5,057 bases of DNA. Origin: Candidatus Hecatellales archaeon ex4484_218 (GTDB lineage Archaea > Thermoproteota > Bathyarchaeia > Hecatellales > Hecatellaceae). Of this stretch, positions 1 through 4,799 are shown piece by piece. Position 1 is the first letter of the stretch. Each line of letters begins with the position of its first letter. The notes under the pieces are model-generated. The model had not been told where the DNA came from. It saw only the letters and a list, made by a program, of their open reading frames with translations, and did no database searches. The translations under genes were made by a program, and so were the position numbers. The stretch lies in the NCBI GenBank assembly GCA_002254975.1, contig NJEB01000062.1:1-5057 (forward strand). The letters are read 5' to 3'.

Positions 1-687
1 GAAAAATTGATTGGTGTTGAGCCTATTAGTGAAACTGCTGATGAACTTATTGTTCAATGTTTAGTTGGATACAGAGAAATTCCCTTAGAAGTTGCTTTAA
101 ACCGGATGAAAAACATTACAACTTCCATGATTAATGATGCTGTTAATGCTTTAAAAACTCGAAACTATGAGGTTGCTGCTGAGGTTACCAATAGAGATGA
201 TGAAGTAGATAGACTATATTTTTTTATGGTTAGACAGCTTAAAAGAGCTGTTCGTGAAAGAACTATTTTGGAAGATTTGGGTATCTCAAGTCCAAGAGCA
301 TGTTTAGGTTATAGGATGGTTATTAAATCTGTTGAAAGGTCTGCTGACCATGCTTCAAGAATAGCTTCATTAATTCCGATGCTTAAAAAAAATCCTTCAA
401 CAGAAATTTTTAGGGAAATATCTAAGATGAAGGATTCTTCTGTTGAAGCTTTAAGAGGTTCTATTGACCTACTTACAAAATTTAACATGGAAAAAGCTAA
501 CAAAATCATTGGTAAGGTTGATGAAGCAAGAATTGTTGAACAAAACATCATTAAGAAGATGTTTAATCAGGCATCCAGTATGGATGCTATAAATCTTAGA
601 CTTATAACAGAAAGTTTAAGAAGAATTGTTGAGTATGGAGCTGATATTGCAGAAATAGCTATCAATCTTTCAATTAGGGAACCTTAA
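1..687 (+). CDS. PhoU-domain phosphate uptake regulator (5' end missing)
   Basis: This is the C-terminal part of an archaeal PhoU-type regulator. Such proteins are cytoplasmic, all-helical and metal-binding, and are linked to control of phosphate uptake. The frame is open from the first base of the window (Glu-Lys-Leu-Ile-Gly...), so the TTG at position 7 is not a credible start. Archaeal relatives usually carry an AbrB/SpoVT-like DNA-binding domain of roughly 80-100 residues before this point, which would lie upstream of the window. Counting from the TTG as residue 1, two PhoU three-helix repeats are visible. Repeat one has the acidic signature RDDEVDRL (63-70) and E110-R-S-A-D114-H. Repeat two has D172/E173 and E209-Y-G-A-D213-I-A-E. 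The pattern Glu-x3-Asp-x-Ala/Ile is the classic metal-cluster site. A regulator of something other than phosphate transport is possible, because no pst genes are visible nearby. Confidence 0.85.
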   Translation, partial: EKLIGVEPISETADELIVQCLVGYREIPLEVALNRMKNITTSMINDAVNALKTRNYEVAAEVTNRDDEVDRLYFFMVRQLKRAVRERTILEDLGISSPRACLGYRMVIKSVERSADHASRIASLIPMLKKNPSTEIFREISKMKDSSVEALRGSIDLLTKFNMEKANKIIGKVDEARIVEQNIIKKMFNQASSMDAINLRLITESLRRIVEYGADIAEIAINLSIREP

Positions 688-698
688 TTCACCATAGA

Positions 699-716
699 CC
701 TTAAATATTTTTAAGG
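699..716 (+). promoter_or_regulatory. Probable promoter element for the eS6 gene, also a short dyad
   Basis: The 65-base gap before the eS6 gene contains CCTTAAATATTTTTAAGG. Its core TTAAATATTT resembles an archaeal TATA box, and a start site about 25 bases downstream would leave a leader of roughly 20 bases before the ATG at 753. The same bases form an inverted repeat with 7-base arms (CCTTAAA / TTTAAGG) around TATT. The T5 run (708-712) just after the PhoU stop could also help end the upstream transcript. The promoter role is inferred from position and composition only. Confidence 0.4.
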
Positions 717-752
717 GTTGCATAAAAGATTGGGTTAGGTTTGGTGTAGTTT

Positions 753-1103
753 ATGGCCAAGTTTAAGCTTGTAGTTTCAGACCCAAAAACAGGTAAGTCT
801 CAAGTTGTTGAGCTTGAAGGTGTTAAGGCTGTTCCATTAATTGGTAGAAGAATTGGTGAGGTTGTTGATGGTTCAATTGCTGGTTTAAGTGGACATAAAC
901 TACTTATTACTGGTGGAACTGATAAGGATGGTTTTCCTCTAAGACCTGATGTTCATGGTGGTGTTAAGGTTAAGGTTGTTTTAAGTGGTGGTGTTGGTTT
1001 TCATCCGAAAGTTGAGGGTGAAAGAAGAAGAAAAACTGTTAGAGGAAATGTTATAACTGAGGATACTGTTCAAATAAACATGAAAATTTTAGAGGAAACC
1101 TAG
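753..1103 (+). CDS. rps6e: 30S ribosomal protein eS6 (S6e)
   Basis: Small-subunit ribosomal protein of the archaeal/eukaryotic S6e family, 116 residues, close to the usual archaeal size. It matches the family throughout. The N-terminus [16 protein letters not shown] is typical. It is followed by the [14 protein letters not shown] block (residues 54-67) and then [21 protein letters not shown] with its basic ERRRK cluster (88-94). The end, QINMKI, is also characteristic. The ATG at 753 is preceded by GGTG (743-746) with a six-base spacer, which pairs with the archaeal 16S rRNA tail and supports this start. The C-terminal extension of eukaryotic S6, which carries the phosphorylation sites, is absent, as expected in archaea. 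The eS24 gene follows after 27 bases in the same direction, so the two are probably co-transcribed. Confidence 0.97.
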   Translation: MAKFKLVVSDPKTGKSQVVELEGVKAVPLIGRRIGEVVDGSIAGLSGHKLLITGGTDKDGFPLRPDVHGGVKVKVVLSGGVGFHPKVEGERRRKTVRGNVITEDTVQINMKILEET

Positions 1104-1130
1104 AAGGGGGAAAATTTTAGGGTTAAGCTT

Positions 1131-1448
1131 ATGGGAGAGGTTAAATTGTTAAAAGAATATGAAAATCCTTTGCTTGAAAGAAAAGAGGTTGAGTTTGAGG
1201 TTACCCATGTTAAGGCTTCATCTCCAAGCCGATTTGAGGTTAAAGAAAAACTTGCTGAAAAACTGGGTGTTGACCCTAAATTTGTTTACATCATAAAAAT
1301 GGAAACAAAAACAAACACATGGAAAACTTTTGGCATAGCCTATGTTTACAATTCTGAGGAAAGAGCAAAACTTCTTCTACCCAAACATATTATATTAAGA
1401 AATCTTCCTAAGGAGGAAAAAGAAAAAGTCGAGAAAGAAAAAGCTTAA
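1131..1448 (+). CDS. rps24e: 30S ribosomal protein eS24 (S24e)
   Basis: Small-subunit ribosomal protein of the S24e family, 105 residues, normal for archaea. The start KLLKEYENPLLERKEVEFEV is the family N-terminal strand with the NPLL-R-E core. It is followed by the region SRFEVKEKLAEKLGVDPKFV and the GIAYVYNS segment. The tail is rich in Lys and Glu, as is common in this family. It starts with ATG 27 bases after the eS6 stop. The Shine-Dalgarno match is weak (GGGTT around 1120-1124). In many archaea eS24 lies directly between the DUF359 kinase and eS27; here those two genes are about 770 bases away on the opposite strand, so this copy has been separated from its usual partners. The following ATPase gene may or may not share its transcript. 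Confidence 0.97.
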   Translation: MGEVKLLKEYENPLLERKEVEFEVTHVKASSPSRFEVKEKLAEKLGVDPKFVYIIKMETKTNTWKTFGIAYVYNSEERAKLLLPKHIILRNLPKEEKEKVEKEKA

Positions 1449-1521
1449 AAGGAAAGTTTAATATCCTAATTTTTCCATAATAGTCAAAATAACCGAAAAG
1501 ATATTCATCTGTCATTTTTAT

Positions 1522-1538
1522 TGGTGGAATAAATTTTG
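1522..1538 (+). promoter_or_regulatory. Ribosome binding site fixing a TTG start
   Basis: TGGTGG (1522-1527) matches the anti-Shine-Dalgarno sequence and lies eight bases before the TTG at 1536-1538. An in-frame TAA at 1530-1532 rules out any earlier start, so TTG is the first usable initiation codon of the ATPase gene. The 87-base gap upstream also has a weak TATA-like stretch (GTTTAATAT, about 1456-1464) that could drive the ATPase gene separately from eS24. Confidence 0.6.
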
Positions 1539-2222
1539 GAGTTTCCAATTTTAAAAGGTTTAATTTCTGACATTCCAGCTGGAACAGTAACCATAATGGT
1601 TGGCCCTCCAGGTGTAGGTAAATCTAGCTTATGTAGGATGATTGTTGCTGAAAAAGTTTTAACAGATAATGTTGTGGTTTTGGTTACTGATATTCCAGCC
1701 GAAAATTTTAGGCTAAGCTTAGATTTATCCCAAAATTTAACCTCAAAAATTTTGGTTATTGATGCGTATTCAAGTTTGGCTGGTATAAAATCTAATGAAA
1801 AACATATTGTTGAAGACCTAACAAATCTTACTGAAATTGAAATTTTAATTTCTAAAATTCTTGAAGAATTTAAAGAAAAAGGATGTATTTTTATTCTTGA
1901 TTCGTTTTCAACTTTTCTTAGTTTTGTGGGTGAAGAAGATGCTATAAAATTTCTTTACATTCTTACTAGTAGACTTAGAGTAAACAAAAGTTACGGATTT
2001 ATTGTTGTTGAAAAAGGAATCCATACAGAAAGTTTTTACAACATTCTTTACCAAATTGCAGATTTGATTTTAGAATTTAAAATTTTAGAATTAAATAAAA
2101 AAGTTTTAAGACTTGTTAGAACATTTATTTGTAGGTATTGTTCTCCTAAAACAAAATGGTTTTCACTTGCATTCTACAATGGAAAGGTTAAACTTAAACC
2201 ATTTAAGGGTAGAAAACATTAA
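1536..2222 (+). CDS. KaiC/RadA-like RecA-superfamily ATPase, single domain
   Basis: A 228-residue cytoplasmic P-loop ATPase of the archaeal KaiC/GvpD/RAD55-like group, which is poorly characterised and usually thought to be regulatory. The order of motifs fits one KaiC domain. The opening is LKGLISDIPAGTVTIMVGPP, with Walker A GPPGVGKS at 23-30. It is followed by the strand VVVLVTD (46-52), KILVIDAYSSL (71-81), and Walker B FILDSFSTFL (119-128) with D122. The TSRLR helix is at 144-148 and the ADLILEF strand at 175-181, ending in LRLVRTF. Two deviations stand out. The Glu-Glu pair usually found after strand VT(F/T) is missing, with D52-I53 there instead. There is also a CxxC (C199, C202) near the C-terminus. 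No second domain, DNA-binding domain or membrane segment is visible. Its substrate or partner cannot be told from context. It ends tail to tail with the eS27 gene. Confidence 0.85.
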   Translation: MEFPILKGLISDIPAGTVTIMVGPPGVGKSSLCRMIVAEKVLTDNVVVLVTDIPAENFRLSLDLSQNLTSKILVIDAYSSLAGIKSNEKHIVEDLTNLTEIEILISKILEEFKEKGCIFILDSFSTFLSFVGEEDAIKFLYILTSRLRVNKSYGFIVVEKGIHTESFYNILYQIADLILEFKILELNKKVLRLVRTFICRYCSPKTKWFSLAFYNGKVKLKPFKGRKH

Positions 2223-2428
2223 GATTTTTTGGTTTCCTTACCAATATATTCAGTGTATCCACAAGCTCCACAAGCCCATCTTTCAGGATTATGATGATGG
2301 GCTGTAATTTTTCCACATCGCGGACATTTTTTGTTTTTTAAGGTTATCTTGCCTGTTTTATAGTCGTATTCGTAAAGACGCCATGCACCCTCTTTTTTCT
2401 TTTTCTTTTTTACCTCCTCCTCACTCAA
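2219..2428 (-). CDS. rps27ae: 30S ribosomal protein eS27 (S27ae, zinc-binding)
   Basis: Small zinc-ribbon ribosomal protein of the S27ae family (the ribosomal part of the eukaryotic ubiquitin-S27a fusion), 69 residues. The zinc site is C35-P-R-C38 and C53-G-A-C56, with the usual 14 residues between the pairs, followed by the family's GYTEY. The N-terminus is extended by a lysine-rich stretch (K7-K12, six lysines in a row) before the LYEYD strand. The start is TTG at 2428-2426. It overlaps the kinase stop codon (TTGA), and no ATG, GTG or other TTG lies in this frame between the preceding in-frame stop and the conserved core. Translation is therefore probably coupled to the kinase. The centre of the loop (KITAHHHNPERWA) is less typical than the usual GxFLAEHKDRW, but spacing and all four cysteines are intact. 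Confidence 0.95.
   Translation of the reverse strand: MSEEEVKKKKKKEGAWRLYEYDYKTGKITLKNKKCPRCGKITAHHHNPERWACGACGYTEYIGKETKKS
2225..2411 (+). terminator. T-tracts downstream of the ATPase gene, inside the eS27 gene
   Basis: On the plus strand a T6 run begins two bases after the ATPase stop (2225-2230). Two further T6 runs lie at 2327-2332 and 2334-2339, and a long pyrimidine/T stretch covers about 2391-2411. Archaeal termination commonly uses such T-tracts without a hairpin. These runs are the complement of lysine codons in eS27, so termination of the ATPase transcript would occur within the convergent gene. This is inference from composition. Confidence 0.3.
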
Positions 2429-2961
2429 CCTACCACATCCATCCTCTCAATAATGTTTTCCGCAAATTTTTTTCTTTCGTTTGTTATTTTAACCCAAACA
2501 ACACCTTCATCAGGCTGACCATAAACAACTACAGCACCAATTGGCGCATATATTATTGCTGGAAGAGTTAAAAGGTCTTCTTCACCTTCAACCTTAATAG
2601 CAACAGAACCCTCAAATTTTAAAGCTTCTTTTATAGCCTTTAATGCTTCATCAGTTAAGGTTCCTGCAGGATTTTTAACGGTAAAAATTTTTTTAACTTT
2701 AAGTCTTAATTTCTCTGTTTTGGTTCTTTTTGTTTTCTCATCATAAATATAAAGTTTGACTTTTATTCCTAAAAATGTTAAGGTTGAGGAAACTTTATCT
2801 CCAACAGCAATTATAGTTGAGGGTTTTTCTTTTTCAACCATCTGTTTAAGTAAAAAATTAACTGTATTCTCATTTCCTCTCAAAAGTTTACCTAAAGGTT
2901 TTTTTAATTCACTTCTTAAATCCTCAGGGAGAAGTTTTACGGGTATCCTTAACCACCACAC
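2425..2961 (-). CDS. GTP-dependent dephospho-CoA kinase (DUF359 family)
   Basis: A 178-residue cytoplasmic enzyme of the archaeal DUF359 family, shown in Thermococcus to phosphorylate dephospho-CoA with GTP, the last step of coenzyme A synthesis. Family landmarks are in order: LPEDLRSELKKPLGKL (11-26), VGDKVSSTL (53-61), YIYDEKTKR (71-79), NPAGTLTDEA (97-106), GEEDLLTLPAI (126-136), and PIGAVVVYGQPDEGVVWV (140-157). The start is GTG at 2961-2959. A stop two codons upstream (TAA-ACA-GTG) excludes an earlier start, and no alternative start lies before the conserved region. There is no Shine-Dalgarno before the GTG, but GGTGG falls inside codons 2-3 (Trp-Trp). It overlaps eS27 at its 3' end. In many archaea its upstream neighbour is spt4; here the upstream side is an intergenic region, so this pair seems to be its own unit. 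Confidence 0.93.
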   Translation of the reverse strand: MWWLRIPVKLLPEDLRSELKKPLGKLLRGNENTVNFLLKQMVEKEKPSTIIAVGDKVSSTLTFLGIKVKLYIYDEKTKRTKTEKLRLKVKKIFTVKNPAGTLTDEALKAIKEALKFEGSVAIKVEGEEDLLTLPAIIYAPIGAVVVYGQPDEGVVWVKITNERKKFAENIIERMDVVG

Positions 2962-3004
2962 TGTTTAAATGCTAAACTATTGTTTGTAAGTTTCCCCATC
3001 CCCC

Positions 3005-3017
3005 TAAATATATTTCT
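3005..3017 (-). promoter_or_regulatory. Probable promoter of the kinase-eS27 unit
   Basis: Read on the minus strand this is AGAAATATATTTA, a good archaeal TATA box with a purine-rich stretch before it. A start site about 25 bases downstream would lie near 2984, giving a leader of about 20 bases before the GTG at 2961. A small dyad, GTTTA (2963-2967) and TAAAC (2973-2977), falls in that leader. The assignment rests on sequence and spacing only. Confidence 0.45.
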
Positions 3018-3046
3018 CTAAAAACATTTTCTTGGAGAATTTTTAG
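3018..3046. other. Bulged hairpin followed by T-runs
   Basis: Outer arms CTAAAAA (3018-3024) and TTTTTAG (3040-3046) pair over 7 bases. Inner arms TTCT (3029-3032) and AGAA (3036-3039) pair around TGG, with a four-base bulge on the left side. On the plus strand TTTTTAT follows, which resembles a terminator, although no plus-strand gene precedes it. In such AT-rich sequence it may be chance. Confidence 0.25.
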
Positions 3047-3129
3047 TTTTTATAACTTTAGCCTACAATCTAAAGTGAGAAAAATATTATAGTAAAACGT
3101 AAATTTCTAAGTAAAAATTTAACTGTAAA

Positions 3130-3184
3130 AGTTTGTGGTAGGGGAGGATTACTTCAAGCTATTGATAATGACCCTAGACAAGTT
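3130..3184 (+). other. Imperfect hairpin with a kink-turn-like internal loop, possible small RNA
   Basis: The segment folds by eye into stacked stems. AGTTTGT (3130-3136) pairs with ACAAGTT (3178-3184), including two G-U pairs. TAGGG (3139-3143) pairs with CCCTA (3172-3176). TCAA (3154-3157) pairs with TTGA (3162-3165), closing a GCTA loop. Between the last two stems, GAG-GAT on one side faces TGA on the other. That gives tandem G-A pairs (G3147-A3171, A3148-G3170) and a U-U pair next to a three-base bulge, the arrangement of a kink-turn. The motif exists only on the plus strand. A TATA-like stretch (AAATATTATAG, about 3082-3091) lies upstream. Expression is unknown; chance remains possible. 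Confidence 0.25.
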
Positions 3185-3196
3185 GAAAAACACCGG

Positions 3197-3220
3197 ATAA
3201 ATAAAAACTTTTAAAAACAT
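3197..3220 (-). terminator. T-rich terminator after the antiporter gene
   Basis: On the minus strand, about 45 bases beyond the antiporter stop codon, the sequence reads TGTTTTTAAAAGTTTTTATT. Clustered T5 runs of this kind are the common archaeal intrinsic termination signal. The site also consists of two copies of TAAAAAC (plus-strand 3202-3208 and 3212-3218) spaced by 10 bases. This supports the antiporter subunit being the last gene of its operon. Confidence 0.45.
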
Positions 3221-3263
3221 ATGCTTCCATAATTTTTAGTTAGACGCTTATCCATGGTTAATT

Positions 3264-4793
3264 TTATATTCTTATGTAGGTTGTAGGATTAAGGGCTGCT
3301 TCAGCTGCTTGGCTTGCAAAACCAATAAATGGTTGAGGCCAAACACCAATAATGATGCACAAAACCATTAAAATCACCATTGGGAAAAGCATACTGATAG
3401 GTGCTTCTTTTACACTTCTAACTCTCTCAGTGGGAGATTGCCAAACTAAAATGTATAGTAGTTTTAGGTAATAGGAAAAACCTATAATAATGTTTGCTAA
3501 CATTATTGCTGCAAAAATTCCCATCCCAGCATTTATGGATGCAAGTATAATTGCAAGCTCACTTATAAATCCATTAAATGGGGGAATACCTGAAATAGCT
3601 AAAGCACCAACAGCTAAAACTACAGCTGTTACAGGCATTTTATGACCTATACCCGTTAACTCCCTTAGATTTCTTGTTCCAGCTGCATGAAGTAAAGCTC
3701 CAGCACAAAGGAAGAGTAACCCTTTCATGATTGCATGATTCATAACATGAAGTAATCCTGCTGTTAAACCATAAAGTCCAATAACCCCACCAACTAAGCC
3801 AACTGAAACAGCCAGCATAATATAGCCCATTTGGGCAACACTACTGAAAGCTAATAGTCTTTTAATATCATCTTGAAGTAAAGCCATAACATTTCCTACA
3901 GTCATGGTGAGAGTTGCAAAAATAGCAACCACAAGAACAATAATTCCCCAATCAATAGAAACAGGATAAAGAACAACAGCTAAAATTCTGATGATCCCAT
4001 AAACTGCTGCTTTAATCACAACTCCTGAAAGCATAGCACTAATAGGACTTGGGGCTGCAGGGTGAGCATCGGGAAGCCATGTATGGAAAGGTGCAACTGC
4101 AGCACAAATACCGAAACCAGTTAACAACAACCCGATCAAAAAATAGAGTAAAACAGGGTTTACGGTTGCTGTACTTAAAGCTTTGGCAATGTAGGGAAAG
4201 CTTAAGGTTCCGGTTAACCCGTAAAGGTAAGACATAGCTAAAAGAACCAGCAAAGAACCAAATGTACCCATTATAAGGTATTTAAATCCTGCTTCTACAG
4301 GCTCCCATTTACGGATACGGAAAGTAACAAGCACGTAAGATGAAATACAGAAGGTTTCCCAGAAAACAAAAAAGTTAAAAAAATCTCCTGCAAATGAAAC
4401 TCCTACCAACCCAGCTACCAATGTAAGTAGTAAAGTATAATATTTGTCTAAACCTGTATCCTCCTCCATATACCTAATGGAATAAATAGCGGCCATAAGT
4501 CCTAAACCACAGAAAAGAAAAGCCATAAAAACACTTAACCAGTCTACAATGAAGGTTACACCAAAAGGTGGACCTAAACCTTTAAAATGGTAGCTAAGTA
4601 GATGACCTTCAACAGTACTAACTTTCAAATAAACATTGCATAAGCTATAGAAGGCAACTATAAAACCTGCTATCGTAAAAACTTCACGAAGTCTTTCAAA
4701 TTTTAGGGCTTTACCTAAAAGACTAATTGGAGGAACCAAAACAGCTGAAACAACCAAAATAAGAATAGGTTGTAATAAGAGAGGGACCTCCAT
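3264..4793 (-). CDS. MrpD/NuoN/MbhH-like proton or cation antiporter subunit
   Basis: A 509-residue polytopic membrane protein of the proton-conducting antiporter family shared by Mrp antiporters, complex I (NuoL/M/N) and membrane-bound hydrogenases; length matches a complete MrpD/MbhH. About 14 hydrophobic segments are visible. Landmarks: the TM5 glutamate in FVFWETF (E146); GFGICAAVAPFHTWLPDAHP in TM7-8 (226-245); K261 in GVVIKAAVYG (TM8); QDDIKRLLAFSSVAQMGY (307-324); HVMNHAIMKGLLFL (349-362) with K357; and GIPPFNGFISE (402-412), where E412 is the TM12 acidic position. The TM7 lysine used by characterised homologues is replaced by C230. The ATG at 4793 follows GGTGG (4807-4803) with nine bases between. 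The upstream MrpC/NuoK-like gene ends six bases before the start. Whether it belongs to an Mrp antiporter or a hydrogenase-like complex cannot be settled here. Being last in its operon fits Mrp better than Mbh, where catalytic genes follow. Confidence 0.92.
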   Translation of the reverse strand: MEVPLLLQPILILVVSAVLVPPISLLGKALKFERLREVFTIAGFIVAFYSLCNVYLKVSTVEGHLLSYHFKGLGPPFGVTFIVDWLSVFMAFLFCGLGLMAAIYSIRYMEEDTGLDKYYTLLLTLVAGLVGVSFAGDFFNFFVFWETFCISSYVLVTFRIRKWEPVEAGFKYLIMGTFGSLLVLLAMSYLYGLTGTLSFPYIAKALSTATVNPVLLYFLIGLLLTGFGICAAVAPFHTWLPDAHPAAPSPISAMLSGVVIKAAVYGIIRILAVVLYPVSIDWGIIVLVVAIFATLTMTVGNVMALLQDDIKRLLAFSSVAQMGYIMLAVSVGLVGGVIGLYGLTAGLLHVMNHAIMKGLLFLCAGALLHAAGTRNLRELTGIGHKMPVTAVVLAVGALAISGIPPFNGFISELAIILASINAGMGIFAAIMLANIIIGFSYYLKLLYILVWQSPTERVRSVKEAPISMLFPMVILMVLCIIIGVWPQPFIGFASQAAEAALNPTTYIRI

Positions 4794-4799
4794 CCTTCT

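Larger units (their letters stand above)
2962..3263. other. Intergenic region without a convincing gene
   Basis: These 302 bases separate two minus-strand units. They contain the likely kinase promoter (3005-3017), a hairpin with bulge at 3018-3046, a longer imperfect hairpin at 3130-3184, and T-rich sequence on the minus strand at 3197-3220 after the antiporter gene. An open frame of 46 codons on the plus strand (3074-3211, stop at 3212-3214) has no ATG, GTG or TTG. Its second half, from about 3128, looks more protein-like (it includes GGLLQAIDNDPRQVEKHR), but I do not recognise it. It could be a gene remnant or chance. Confidence 0.6.

Noticed and set aside
7..9. TTG as the start codon of the PhoU-domain gene
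   Set aside because: The frame is open to the window edge, and homologues have a conserved sequence and an AbrB-like domain before this point; the TTG is an internal leucine codon.
309..551. 80-codon minus-strand open frame inside the PhoU gene
   Set aside because: It lies fully opposite a conserved coding region, has no recognisable motif and no ribosome binding context.
2113..2307. 64-codon plus-strand open frame across the ATPase-eS27 junction
   Set aside because: It overlaps two well supported genes in other frames and has no family resemblance.
2383..2571. 62-codon plus-strand open frame
   Set aside because: It is antisense to eS27 and the kinase; its Phe/Ser/Pro-rich start is just the complement of lysine and glutamate codons.
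2756..2968. 70-codon plus-strand open frame
   Set aside because: It lies opposite conserved kinase codons and has no recognisable features.
3120..3200. tRNA, box C/D or standard H/ACA guide RNA in the intergenic region
   Set aside because: There is no T-loop consensus or acceptor pairing, no paired C/D boxes, and no internal loop of the size and spacing of an H/ACA pocket; only the hairpin and kink-turn-like loop can be supported.
2962..3263. Insertion sequence, attachment site or CRISPR remnant
   Set aside because: No terminal inverted repeats with target duplications, no transposase fragment and no regularly spaced repeats were seen; the only direct repeat is a 7-base A-rich pair.
4049..4237. 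62-codon plus-strand open frame
   Set aside because: It lies opposite the most conserved transmembrane region of the antiporter subunit.
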